Made by a program: the position numbers and the translations under genes
Notes under the pieces: generated by a model
The model's input: only the letters and a program-made list of their open reading frames with translations
Database searches by the model: none
What the model was told of the DNA's origin: nothing
NCBI GenBank assembly: GCA_028291645.1
Contig: JAQGNU010000163.1
Location: 1 to 41,587 of the forward strand
Length of the DNA stretch: 41,587 bases
Source of the DNA: Nevskia sp.
GTDB lineage: Bacteria > Pseudomonadota > Gammaproteobacteria > Nevskiales > Nevskiaceae
Reading direction: 5' to 3'
Part shown: piece after piece, positions 18,641 through 26,252 of the stretch
Layout: each line of letters begins with the position of its first letter
How positions within the stretch are numbered: position 1 is the first letter of the stretch

Positions 18641-19404
18641 TGCTCCGAGTAGTTCCACAACAGACCGCCGTCGACGAACAGCGTCGTACCGGTCATGTAA
18701 TCGGAATCGCTCGAGGCCAGGAACGCGGCAATGCCGGCGACGTCCTCGGGCTTGCCGAGACGCTTCATCGGAATATTGCCGAGCAGTGCGGCCAGCAGGT
18801 CCGGACTGTTCAGCAGCTTGGCGTTGATCGGCGTTTCGATCGCGCCGGGCGCGATGTTGTTGATGGTGATGCCGAGCGGTGCCAGTTCGATCGCCAGATT
18901 GCGCGTCATCATTTTCAAGCCGCCCTTGCTGGCGCAATACGAGGTGAAATGCGGGAACGGCAGCTCTTCGTGCACTGAGCTGAGGTTGATGATCTTGCCC
19001 GGCCGTTTGGTTTCGCGCAGATGGTTGACGAACGACTGCGTCGCGAAGAAAGTGCCTTTCAGATTGATGTCGAGCACGAAATCGTAATCGGCCTCGGTGA
19101 CGTCCCAGAACGAGGCGTTCTTCTCGACGCCGGCGTTGTTGACCAGGATGTCGATCTTGCCCATCTGGCGCACGCCCTCGGCGATCATGCGCCGGTCGTC
19201 GGCAATATTGCCGAGATCGCCGGCGATGACGCAGCCACGGCGGCCGCTTTCCTTCACCTTCGCCAGCACTTCCTCGGCGCGGCTATCGTCCGCGCGATCG
19301 TCGATGATGATGTCGGCGCCTTCGGCGGCGAGCCGCAGCGCGATCGCGCGGCCGATGCCCTGCGCACTACCGGTGACCAGTGCCACTTTGCCTTCGAGTC
19401 TCAT
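18637..19404 (-). CDS. Glucose 1-dehydrogenase-like short-chain dehydrogenase
   Basis: 255-residue classical SDR. Seen: TGSAQGIG at 11-18, NNAG at 89-92, Ser143, and the catalytic Tyr156/Lys160 in YCASK. NLSSVHEELPFP and PGAIETPINAK closely resemble Bacillus-type glucose 1-dehydrogenase, so NAD(P)-dependent oxidation of glucose to gluconolactone is likely; other sugar dehydrogenases remain possible. The ATG at 19404 has GGGA at a good distance. The stop overlaps the start of the GH63 glucosidase, suggesting glucose release and oxidation are made together. Confidence 0.85.
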   Translation of the reverse strand: MRLEGKVALVTGSAQGIGRAIALRLAAEGADIIIDDRADDSRAEEVLAKVKESGRRGCVIAGDLGNIADDRRMIAEGVRQMGKIDILVNNAGVEKNASFWDVTEADYDFVLDINLKGTFFATQSFVNHLRETKRPGKIINLSSVHEELPFPHFTSYCASKGGLKMMTRNLAIELAPLGITINNIAPGAIETPINAKLLNSPDLLAALLGNIPMKRLGKPEDVAGIAAFLASSDSDYMTGTTLFVDGGLLWNYSEQ

Positions 19405-19419
19405 GATTTTCCCGTGAAT

Positions 19420-19465
19420 TGTATGTTTGGATATAGTGTTTGCAGGCCATGGACAACGCAATCGG
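19420..19465 (-). promoter_or_regulatory. Candidate promoter of the SDR-GH63 unit
   Basis: The region before the SDR is a local AT-rich patch. On the minus strand TTGTCC is followed after 15 bases by TATATC, a loose -35/-10 pair with short spacing, upstream of the ribosome site. Confidence 0.3.
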
Positions 19466-19548
19466 AATGATTTCTCCCGACGCCGGTCTACATCCTGCAA
19501 ATTTCCGGCCGTTCATCGCCGCCGCGCACTTAAAGCTCCGCAAACACC

Positions 19549-20997
19549 ATGCAAGATACTTATGAATTTCTGATTATCGGCAGCGGCGCCGGCGGCGCGG
19601 CGGCGGCGCACCGATTGGTCGAGGCGGGCCGCAGCGTGCTGCTGCTGGAAAAGGGCAGCGAACTGCCGGACGACGGCAGCACGCTCGATCCGCGGCTGGT
19701 CGCCGGCGGCCACTTCAACAGCAAGGAAGTCTGGAACGACGTGCGCGGCGACGCCTTCATGCCGGAGGAGCATTTCAATCTCGGCGGTAAGACGCGCTGG
19801 TATGGTGCGGCGCTGCTGCGCAACGATCCGCACGAATTCGCTGCCGATGCGGCACTTGGCCTGCGCGCGTGGCCGTTCGACTATGCCGAGTTCGAACCGC
19901 ACTATCGCGAAGCGGAGCAGCTGCTCGGCGTGCACCATTTCGACAACGAAGCGGACCTGCAGCGCATCGCCGCCGATCTGAACCGCAGCGGCTGGCAGAC
20001 GCATCCGCTGCAGCTGGGCCTGTCGACGCAGATCGTCGAGCATCTGCGCGAGGCTACGCACTTCGACGGCTATGCGGTACCGAACGGCCTCAAATCGGAT
20101 GCGAAGTACCGGCTGCTGGAGCCCTTGCGCGCGCGCGCGAATCTGAGCTTGGTGATGAATGCAACGGTGCGCGATCTGCTGCCGGCGGATGGCGATGCCT
20201 TGCGCATCGCTGGCGTCCGTTGCAGCGACGGCCGCGAGTATTTCGCCGGCACCGTGCTGCTCGCCGCCGGCGCGATGCATTCGCCGCGACTGCTGCAGCG
20301 CTATTTCCTGTCGACCGGGCTCACCGAGCGCCTGCCGGCTGCAGGCAGCGTCGGCCGCAATTTCAAGCGTCACATCCTGACCGCGGTGATTGGTTTCGGC
20401 TGGCGCATCAAACGCGATCGCATCTGCAAGACTGCGCTATTCCTGCACGACGATTTTCCGCACAGCAGTTCGCAGCCGCTCGGCGGCTGGGCCGATCGCG
20501 AAACCATCCGCGTACTGCTGCCCGGCTTCCTGCCGAAATGGCTGGTCGAGTTCTTCGCGCTGCGCGCGTATGGCTTCTTTCTGCAGACCGAGGACGGCTC
20601 GCACGCAGACAATCGCGTGATCGGCGAGAGCGGCGAGAGCGGCGAGAGCGGCGACGATACCCGGCCGACGCTGGACTATCGCGCCGAGCGCAATCCCGAG
20701 CTGGCACGCGAACATCGCGGCATGGTGCGCAGCTTCATGACGGCGATGCTGCGCGCCGGCCTGATCCCGTTCAAGCAGAGTATCGGCCTGTCGGGCATGG
20801 CGCATTGCGGCGGCACGCTGATCGCTGGCAGCGATCCGGAAACTTCGGTGGTCGACGGAAACGGCAAAGTGCACGGCATGCAGAATCTCTATGTCGTCGA
20901 CGGCAGCGTACTGCCGCGGCTCGGCCGCATGAATCCGGCGCTCAGCATCTATGCCTGGGCGCTGCGCACCGCCCGCCACCTACTTGCGACTGGCTGA
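19549..20997 (+). CDS. GMC-family FAD oxidoreductase
   Basis: 482-residue flavoprotein of the glucose-methanol-choline group, which oxidises alcohol or sugar hydroxyls. Seen: the FAD dinucleotide motif IIGSGAGGAAAAH from residue 8, NLGGKTRWYGAALLR as the GMC signature region, and the C-terminal HGMQNLYVVDGSVLPRLG and NPALSIYAWALRTARH that complete the FAD site. The protein is somewhat short for the family. No secretion signal is evident. It diverges from the glucose-dehydrogenase-like SDR, hinting at sugar or polyol oxidation, though a sterol or alcohol substrate cannot be excluded. A perfect three-copy GESGESGES repeat lies at about residues 359-367. Confidence 0.85.
   Translation: MQDTYEFLIIGSGAGGAAAAHRLVEAGRSVLLLEKGSELPDDGSTLDPRLVAGGHFNSKEVWNDVRGDAFMPEEHFNLGGKTRWYGAALLRNDPHEFAADAALGLRAWPFDYAEFEPHYREAEQLLGVHHFDNEADLQRIAADLNRSGWQTHPLQLGLSTQIVEHLREATHFDGYAVPNGLKSDAKYRLLEPLRARANLSLVMNATVRDLLPADGDALRIAGVRCSDGREYFAGTVLLAAGAMHSPRLLQRYFLSTGLTERLPAAGSVGRNFKRHILTAVIGFGWRIKRDRICKTALFLHDDFPHSSSQPLGGWADRETIRVLLPGFLPKWLVEFFALRAYGFFLQTEDGSHADNRVIGESGESGESGDDTRPTLDYRAERNPELAREHRGMVRSFMTAMLRAGLIPFKQSIGLSGMAHCGGTLIAGSDPETSVVDGNGKVHGMQNLYVVDGSVLPRLGRMNPALSIYAWALRTARHLLATG
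20623..20649 (+). repeat. Three perfect 9-bp tandem copies inside the GMC gene
   Basis: The unit GGCGAGAGC is repeated three times without a mismatch, then GGCGAC. It encodes Gly-Glu-Ser three times in a probable surface loop. The 9-bp unit keeps the frame, so copy-number change would alter only loop length. Confidence 0.85.
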
Positions 20998-21005
20998 AGC
21001 GCCAA

Positions 21006-21023
21006 GCCGCGCTTCGGCGCGGC
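21006..21023 (+). terminator. UUCG-capped hairpin after the GMC gene
   Basis: A perfect 7-bp stem GCCGCGC-TTCG-GCGCGGC begins 9 bases after the GMC stop. The C(UUCG)G cap makes it very stable. No T-run follows, so it may be a rho-assisted stop or a 3'-end protector. Confidence 0.45.
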
Positions 21024-21143
21024 CAAGGACGGCAGCCTGTAGAACTCCGACAATCGGAATCACCGCTGCAGTCGCCGCGATACGCGCGTCGATGGTTTAT
21101 GCAATTCTCGCGGCGAATCAGAACCGACAGCGGAGCAAAGGCC

Positions 21144-22175
21144 TTGGCCACTAAGAAAACCAGTATCGCGCAGGCACTGCTCGACGCACACGTCGGCTTC
21201 ATCGTCGAGCAACTCGACGGCGACAGCCTGCGGCCCTTGCTGGAACAGGAAATCGATGCGCTGCTCGCCGATGCCGCCAAGCTGACGCTGGACGATGTCG
21301 TCCGCCGCGAGTCGGTCAAGCAGGTCGTGCAGGTCTACGCAGTTGAACTGGAGCTCAGCGGCGGCCTACCCGAGCTGGTCGCCGAGATGGCGCGACTGCT
21401 CTACAGCGACGCCATCCACGACCGCACGCGTTTGCGCGATCTGATGTCGGACAAGCAGTTCGGCGAAATCCTCGACAAGCTGCTCGAGATGGAAGAACTG
21501 CGCACGCAGCTGCTCGACGAAGCCGTATCCAATCCGCTATACGCCGCGCTCGCCTCCGACCTGCTCTATCACGGCATCCGCGGCTATCTGATGCACAGCC
21601 GTCTGGCGAAGAACATCCCCGGTGCGTCGTCGATGATGAAGCTCGGCAAGAGCATGCTGCAGCACGCTTCGCCCGGTCTCGAGCATGCGATCGAAGACAA
21701 TCTGAAACGCTATATCCGCAAGAACATCGGTGCGACGCTGAAAGAAAGCCAGCGTTTCCTGCTCGGCAATTTCAACGAGGTGCATCTGCGCGAAATCGCA
21801 CTCGACGCCTGGCACAAACTGAAACCACTCAAGGTGTCGAGTTTCCGCAAGTATCTGAGCAGCGCCGACATCGAAGACTTCTTCGTCATCACCTACGAAT
21901 ACTGGCGCCAGTTGCGCAAGACCGATTACTACAGTGCGCTGATCAATCTCGGCATCGATTATTTCTTCGACAAATACGGCAAGACCCGGCTGACCAAGAT
22001 CCTTGGCGAAGTCGGCATCGATCGCGATCTGCTGGTGGCCGATGCCCTGCGCTTCGCGCCGGACGTGATTCGCGGACTGAAAAAGAAAAAGCTGCTGGAG
22101 CCCTTGATCCGCCGCAATCTGCAAGCCTTCTACCGGTCGGGACGCGTCGAAGCGATCCTCGCCAAGGGCGCCTGA
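21144..22175 (+). CDS. Unrecognised helical protein
   Basis: 343 residues, family not recognised. The sequence is almost wholly predicted helix, charged, without signal peptide or clear membrane segment apart from a mildly hydrophobic stretch around ASDLLYHGIRGYL. It is basic toward the end (GLKKKKLLEPLIRRN), which could favour membrane-surface or nucleic-acid contact. I chose the TTG at 21144 because GGAG sits 8 bases before it; an in-frame ATG at 21099 would add 15 basic residues and has no ribosome site. It follows the GMC gene on the same strand after a hairpin. Confidence 0.7.
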   Translation: MATKKTSIAQALLDAHVGFIVEQLDGDSLRPLLEQEIDALLADAAKLTLDDVVRRESVKQVVQVYAVELELSGGLPELVAEMARLLYSDAIHDRTRLRDLMSDKQFGEILDKLLEMEELRTQLLDEAVSNPLYAALASDLLYHGIRGYLMHSRLAKNIPGASSMMKLGKSMLQHASPGLEHAIEDNLKRYIRKNIGATLKESQRFLLGNFNEVHLREIALDAWHKLKPLKVSSFRKYLSSADIEDFFVITYEYWRQLRKTDYYSALINLGIDYFFDKYGKTRLTKILGEVGIDRDLLVADALRFAPDVIRGLKKKKLLEPLIRRNLQAFYRSGRVEAILAKGA

Positions 22176-22224
22176 TACGCGCCCGCTCGCGGGGCTGCGA
22201 ATGCTCGACCGCGCGATCGGCACG

Positions 22225-22236
22225 ACCCTATAGGGT
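22225..22236. promoter_or_regulatory. 12-bp perfect palindrome ACCCTATAGGGT
   Basis: A perfect 12-base palindrome, unusually AT-centred for this genome, lies 156 bases upstream of the GT4 start. It may be an operator; no regulator is known for it from the sequence. Confidence 0.35.
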
Positions 22237-22251
22237 TTGCCGCGTTTGATC

Positions 22252-22288
22252 TGCGTTGCGGCGCGCTTTACGCAAGCGCCGCGACGCA
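22252..22288. other. 13-bp stem-loop upstream of the GT4 gene
   Basis: TGCGTTGCGGCGC pairs with GCGCCGCGACGCA (12 of 13 Watson-Crick plus one G-T) around an 11-base loop. It could end transcription from the upstream gene, but no T-run follows on the plus strand. Confidence 0.45.
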
Positions 22289-22391
22289 TCGGCGAACCCG
22301 CGCGCAAAAAAACGGTCACAACTGCGAGGGCCGCTTGCGGCACCGTCCAGGGGTACACGGCAGTGAACGCAGCACTCGGCAGGGATACCGC

Positions 22392-23456
22392 ATGAAGATC
22401 GCTCAAATTTCGCCGCTCTACGAAGCGGTACCGCCGCGCCTGTATGGCGGCACCGAAAGAATCGTCGCCCACTTGACCGATGCGCTGGTCGATCTCGGCC
22501 ACGAGGTCACGCTGTTCGCCAGCGCCGAGGCGCAGACCAAGGCAAGGCTGGTGCCGGTGCGCGATCAAGCGATCCGGCTCGATCCGGCGCCGCTGAAATC
22601 CGATCTCGCCGCGCATATGAACATGCTGCACGAGGTGCGCAGTCGCGCCGACGAGTTCGACATCCTGCACTTCCATTCGGATCTGCTGCAGTTTCCGTTC
22701 TTCGAGGACATCGCGCAGCGCACCGTCACTACGATTCACGGCCGGCTCGATCTGAAAGATCTGCCGGAGACCTACCGACGCTGGCCGCAATTTCCGCTGG
22801 TTTCGATTTCGGATAGCCAGCGTGAGCCGCTGCGTTTCGCCAACTGGGCGGCGACGGTACATCACGGCATGTCGCCCGAGTTGTACAACTTCTCGGCCGA
22901 TGGCGGCGATGGCTACCTCGCCTTCCTCGGCCGCATCTCGCCGGAGAAACGGCCCGATCGCGCAATTGCGATCGCCAAGCGCGCCGGCCTGAAGTTGAAG
23001 ATCGCGGCGAAAGTCGACAACGCCGACAAGGTCTATTTCCGCGAACAGATCGAGCCCTTGCTGGATCATCCGCTGATCGAATTCATCGGCGAAATCGGCG
23101 ACGCGGAAAAATCCGTGTTTCTCGCCAATGCGCGCGCGCTGCTGTTCCCGATCGACTGGCCCGAGCCCTTTGGCCTAGTGATGATCGAAGCGATGGCCTG
23201 CGGCACGCCGGTGATCGCCTGGCACTGCGGCTCGGTGCCGGAAGTGGTCGACGACGGCGTCAGCGGCTTCGTCGTCAACTCGGAGGCAGCAGCGGTTGCG
23301 GCGATTGCGCGTCTCGACCAGATCGATCGCAGGCAGGTTCGACGTACGTTTGAAAACCGCTTTTCGTCGATCGTGATGGCCTACCGTTATCTCGAGGTCT
23401 ATCAGCGGCTGATCGGCATCGAGGGTGCTGCGCAGGATCTGCCGCAGACCGCTTAA
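22392..23456 (+). CDS. Family 4 glycosyltransferase
   Basis: 354-residue GT-B fold enzyme using a nucleotide-sugar donor; the acceptor is unknown. Seen: the N-terminal IAQISPLYEAVPPRLYGGTER, whose GG loop is typical of GT4, then ISPEKRPDRAI at the domain junction with the donor-binding Lys, and the E-x7-E stretch EPFGLVMIEAMACGTPVI. No membrane segment is seen. The ATG at 22392 is preceded by AGGGA at suitable distance; an upstream in-frame start at 22335 would add 19 unrelated residues. Confidence 0.85.
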   Translation: MKIAQISPLYEAVPPRLYGGTERIVAHLTDALVDLGHEVTLFASAEAQTKARLVPVRDQAIRLDPAPLKSDLAAHMNMLHEVRSRADEFDILHFHSDLLQFPFFEDIAQRTVTTIHGRLDLKDLPETYRRWPQFPLVSISDSQREPLRFANWAATVHHGMSPELYNFSADGGDGYLAFLGRISPEKRPDRAIAIAKRAGLKLKIAAKVDNADKVYFREQIEPLLDHPLIEFIGEIGDAEKSVFLANARALLFPIDWPEPFGLVMIEAMACGTPVIAWHCGSVPEVVDDGVSGFVVNSEAAAVAAIARLDQIDRRQVRRTFENRFSSIVMAYRYLEVYQRLIGIEGAAQDLPQTA

Positions 23457-23673
23457 CGGGCCGCGCGGAAGGGCGGACTGCTGCGCGTAACGCTTGCGCG
23501 AATCGCCGGGCTCGTGCGCCATTTTGAAATCGCTGGCGGCTCAGCGTGGAGCTGCGTGCTTCCTGCCGAATGAATGAGTTGCTGCGGCTATCTCGGGATC
23601 ACGCGAGGTCGCGGTAGATTGCCGCGCTGAATTCGTGTTAGTCAGTGCTCCGCTTCAGCCAGAGGAGGAATGC

Positions 23674-23934
23674 ATGGACTCGAACGCCGGCGATATTTTT
23701 GTACGCGCGCTGAAAGGCTGCCACGAACTGGAACAGGCCTTCCCTTCCGACGATCGCTTGAAGCTGATCGTTCGCAGCCTCGAACAATGGGCGGCACCGC
23801 GCACTGCAGCACGCATGGCGCGCGTGCCGCTGAACCGGATCAATCCGCGTTATCTGAAGCCGCTCGACGAGAACGTCGCCAATCTGGTCTATGCCGCGGT
23901 CAATCAGGCGCGCAAGCAACAGCTGATCGCCTGA
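23674..23934 (+). CDS. Small protein of unknown function, 86 residues
   Basis: Not recognised. It is preceded by a near-perfect ribosome site (AGAGGAGG at 23661-23668, 5 bases before the ATG), the strongest in this part of the window, so it is very probably translated. The sequence looks helical and soluble, with a basic, proline-containing middle (APRTAARMARVPLNRINPRYL). It stands alone between GT4 and the convergent phosphate transporter. Confidence 0.75.
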   Translation: MDSNAGDIFVRALKGCHELEQAFPSDDRLKLIVRSLEQWAAPRTAARMARVPLNRINPRYLKPLDENVANLVYAAVNQARKQQLIA

Positions 23935-23941
23935 AACGAAA

Positions 23942-23964
23942 CTGCCGGGCGCAAAGCCCGGCAG
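23942..23964 (-). terminator. Intrinsic terminator of pitA
   Basis: A perfect 9-bp stem CTGCCGGGC-(5-base loop)-GCCCGGCAG lies just past the pitA stop. On the minus strand it is followed by TTTCGTTTC. It probably also limits readthrough from the convergent small gene. Confidence 0.75.
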
Positions 23965-23986
23965 CTGCTGCGGATTTGCAGCGTGC

Positions 23987-25474
23987 TTAGCGCACGCCGA
24001 GCACGTGGAACACGAACAGCAGGCCGGCGCCGAACAGCGTCGCGCCGAGCAGTACGCAGGCCGGCAGCGTCAGCACCCAGGCGAGCAGGATATTGCGCAG
24101 GGTTTCCTTCTGGATGCCGGAACCATTCGCAGCCATCGTGCCGGCGATGCCGGACGACAGCACGTGCGTGGTACTCACCGGCAAGCCCAGCACATCAGCC
24201 GCTTCGATCGTCGCGAACGCAACGATTTCCGCCGACGCGCCTTGCGCATAGGTCAGGTGCGCTTTGCCGATTTTCTCACCGACGGTGACGACGATGCGCT
24301 TCCAGCCGATCATCGTGCCCAGGCCCAATGCCAGGGCCACTGCCACTTTGACCCACACCGGAATGAAGGTGGTGAGGCTCTTCAGGCCCTTCTGATACTT
24401 GCCCAGCTCGGCCGCATCGAAACCGCTCGGCAACTGCTTGGTCTTGATCAGCTTGCCGATCGACTCCGATACCAGGTAGGTGTCCTTGCGCAGATCGCGC
24501 CGCTGGTCGCCGCTGAGCCTGGACAGATCGGTGACGCCGTCGAGCTTGCCGATGATGCGGCGATTGTCGGCCGCCAGCGCCGGCAAGGTCTGCGCATCCG
24601 CCTTGCCGCTGCTGAGCAGGCTGGTGAGGTCCTTCGCCGCGCGCGCGTCTTCGCTCTCGTCCGGCGCGATGCCTTGCGTGCTCAGCGTCTGATCGAGCGC
24701 TTTCGCCGATAGCGTGATTTCCTGCAGCGACTGCGCACTGGCATGCATGTTCAGCGCAAACGTCGCCGGCACCACGCCGACCAGAATTAGCATGATCAGG
24801 CCCATGCCTTTCTGACCGTCGTTGGAACCGTGCGCGAAGCTGACGCCGGTGCAGGTCAGAATCAGCAGGCTGCGAATCCAGATCGGCGGCGGCTTGTCGC
24901 CTTCCGGCGCCTTGTACAGCGCCGGATTGCGCAGCAGCAGCTTGGCCAGCAGCAACAGGCCGCCGGCGACAAAGAAGCCGATCAGCGGCGAAATCACCAG
25001 CGCCTTGCCGGTATCCGCCACCTTGGCCCAGTTGACGCCGTCACCGAACGCCGAGTCCGGACTCAACAGGGAATTCATCAGACCGACGCCGACGATCGAG
25101 CCGATCAAGGTATGCGAACTGGACGCCGGCAGGCCGAGATACCAGGTGCCGAGGTTCCAGATGATCGCCGACAACAGCAGCGAAAACACCATCGCGAAGC
25201 CGGCACCGGAGCCGACGTTCAGCACCAGCTCCACCGGCAGCAAGGCAACGATGCCGAAAGCCACTGCACCGGTCGAAGTCAGCACGCCGATCAGATTCCA
25301 CAGGCCGGACCAGACCACCGCCGGCGTCGGCTTCAGCGATTTGGTGTAGATCACCGTCGCCACTGCGTTGGCGGTGTCATGGAAGCCGTTGACGAATTCG
25401 AAGCTGAGCGCCATCAACAACGCCAGACCCAATAGGACCAGCGTTGGACCATCGATACCGAGTTGCGCAATCAC
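23987..25474 (-). CDS. pitA: Low-affinity inorganic phosphate transporter, PiT family
   Basis: 495-residue inner-membrane metal-phosphate:proton symporter. Seen: the duplicated PiT signatures GFHDTANAVATVIYT near residue 31 and, in the second half, GASAEIVAFATIEAADVLGLPVSTTH. GLPASSSHTLIGS and FAHGSNDGQKGMGL are also present. About ten membrane segments flank a long hydrophilic loop (residues about 245-360), as in Escherichia coli PitA (499 residues). The start is GTG with AGGAGAG a few bases upstream. No PhoU-like partner is adjacent. Confidence 0.95.
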   Translation of the reverse strand: MIAQLGIDGPTLVLLGLALLMALSFEFVNGFHDTANAVATVIYTKSLKPTPAVVWSGLWNLIGVLTSTGAVAFGIVALLPVELVLNVGSGAGFAMVFSLLLSAIIWNLGTWYLGLPASSSHTLIGSIVGVGLMNSLLSPDSAFGDGVNWAKVADTGKALVISPLIGFFVAGGLLLLAKLLLRNPALYKAPEGDKPPPIWIRSLLILTCTGVSFAHGSNDGQKGMGLIMLILVGVVPATFALNMHASAQSLQEITLSAKALDQTLSTQGIAPDESEDARAAKDLTSLLSSGKADAQTLPALAADNRRIIGKLDGVTDLSRLSGDQRRDLRKDTYLVSESIGKLIKTKQLPSGFDAAELGKYQKGLKSLTTFIPVWVKVAVALALGLGTMIGWKRIVVTVGEKIGKAHLTYAQGASAEIVAFATIEAADVLGLPVSTTHVLSSGIAGTMAANGSGIQKETLRNILLAWVLTLPACVLLGATLFGAGLLFVFHVLGVR

Positions 25475-25515
25475 CCTGAACTCTCCTAAGTGGATTTTCC
25501 GTCCCCGAACGGTCG

Positions 25516-25528
25516 CACTAGGCTAGTG
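25516..25528. promoter_or_regulatory. 13-bp palindrome CACTAGGCTAGTG upstream of pitA
   Basis: Two perfect 6-base half-sites flank a single G, 41 bases before the pitA start and about 160 before the divergent gene. CTAG is rare in many proteobacterial genomes, making two copies here notable. It could be an operator; it does not match a Pho box. Confidence 0.35.
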
Positions 25529-25689
25529 GCCGATTGTGATGGTTCGGTTACGACAGCCCAATCACATCGGGTAGAACCCTCCATGCTGGCGTCGCGAGAT
25601 CGTCATGCTGGATGATTCATGCTTGCGCAAACGCCACAAGCTCCGCGAATCGCGGCACGCAGACCAACCGGCGCCAGGGGATGCCACGC

Positions 25690-26244
25690 ATGAGCGACGA
25701 CGCCGACCAGGAACGGCTGCAGCTGCATGGTTTCGATCGCGTGGTCTACTTCGCACCGACCTTGTTCGTCGCCTATCTGGCTTCGCTGTGCGCACTGCTG
25801 ACGCTGCTTGCGCTGCTGTTCGTGACGCTGCCGAATCCAGCGGCGCTGGTCGGTGCCGGCCTGTTCGGCCTGATCGTCACGCTGGGGCTGTGCGCACTGC
25901 TGTATCACGCCCAGCAACGCGAGTTGCGTTATGTCAGCTTGCCGACCGTGTCCGACGCCGAACGCAACTACCAGATCGTGCTGCAGGCGGCGCAAGCGGC
26001 TGGCTGGCTGGTCGCACGCAAGCTGCCAGCGCAGCTGATCGAAGTGCGCATCGCCGGCTCGTTTCTGACGCTCGGCGAACTGCTGGTCGCCCGCTTCGAC
26101 GGCAACGACGTGCGGGTCGCCGCAATCAGCGATCCGAGAGTCGGTTACTCGATGACCGGACGCGAGCGCTGCCGCCAGCACGTCGAACTGCTGCGGCTAG
26201 CGTTGCGGCGCGCCGGCGCCGGCGCAGAGGCAACGCCACCGTAA
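25690..26244 (+). CDS. Two-TM membrane protein of unknown function
   Basis: 184 residues, not recognised. Two adjacent hydrophobic segments (about residues 20-45 and 50-75) form a hairpin in the membrane. They are followed by a soluble C-terminal domain of about 105 residues beginning LPTVSDAERNYQIVLQAA. The ATG at 25690 is chosen because AGGGG lies 9 bases upstream; the ATG at 25681 is too close to it. It converges with the monooxygenase gene (8 bases apart). Confidence 0.7.
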   Translation: MSDDADQERLQLHGFDRVVYFAPTLFVAYLASLCALLTLLALLFVTLPNPAALVGAGLFGLIVTLGLCALLYHAQQRELRYVSLPTVSDAERNYQIVLQAAQAAGWLVARKLPAQLIEVRIAGSFLTLGELLVARFDGNDVRVAAISDPRVGYSMTGRERCRQHVELLRLALRRAGAGAEATPP

Positions 26245-26252
26245 ACTTAAGC

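Noticed and set aside
18641-18937. N-terminal extension of the GH63 frame
   Set aside because: It lies inside the SDR gene in another frame and its residues are unlike GH63 proteins; the GTG overlapping the SDR stop is a better start.
19869-21098. Upstream part of a long plus-strand frame leading into the helical protein
   Set aside because: This part overlaps the GMC gene out of frame; the real gene begins near 21144 where a ribosome site exists.
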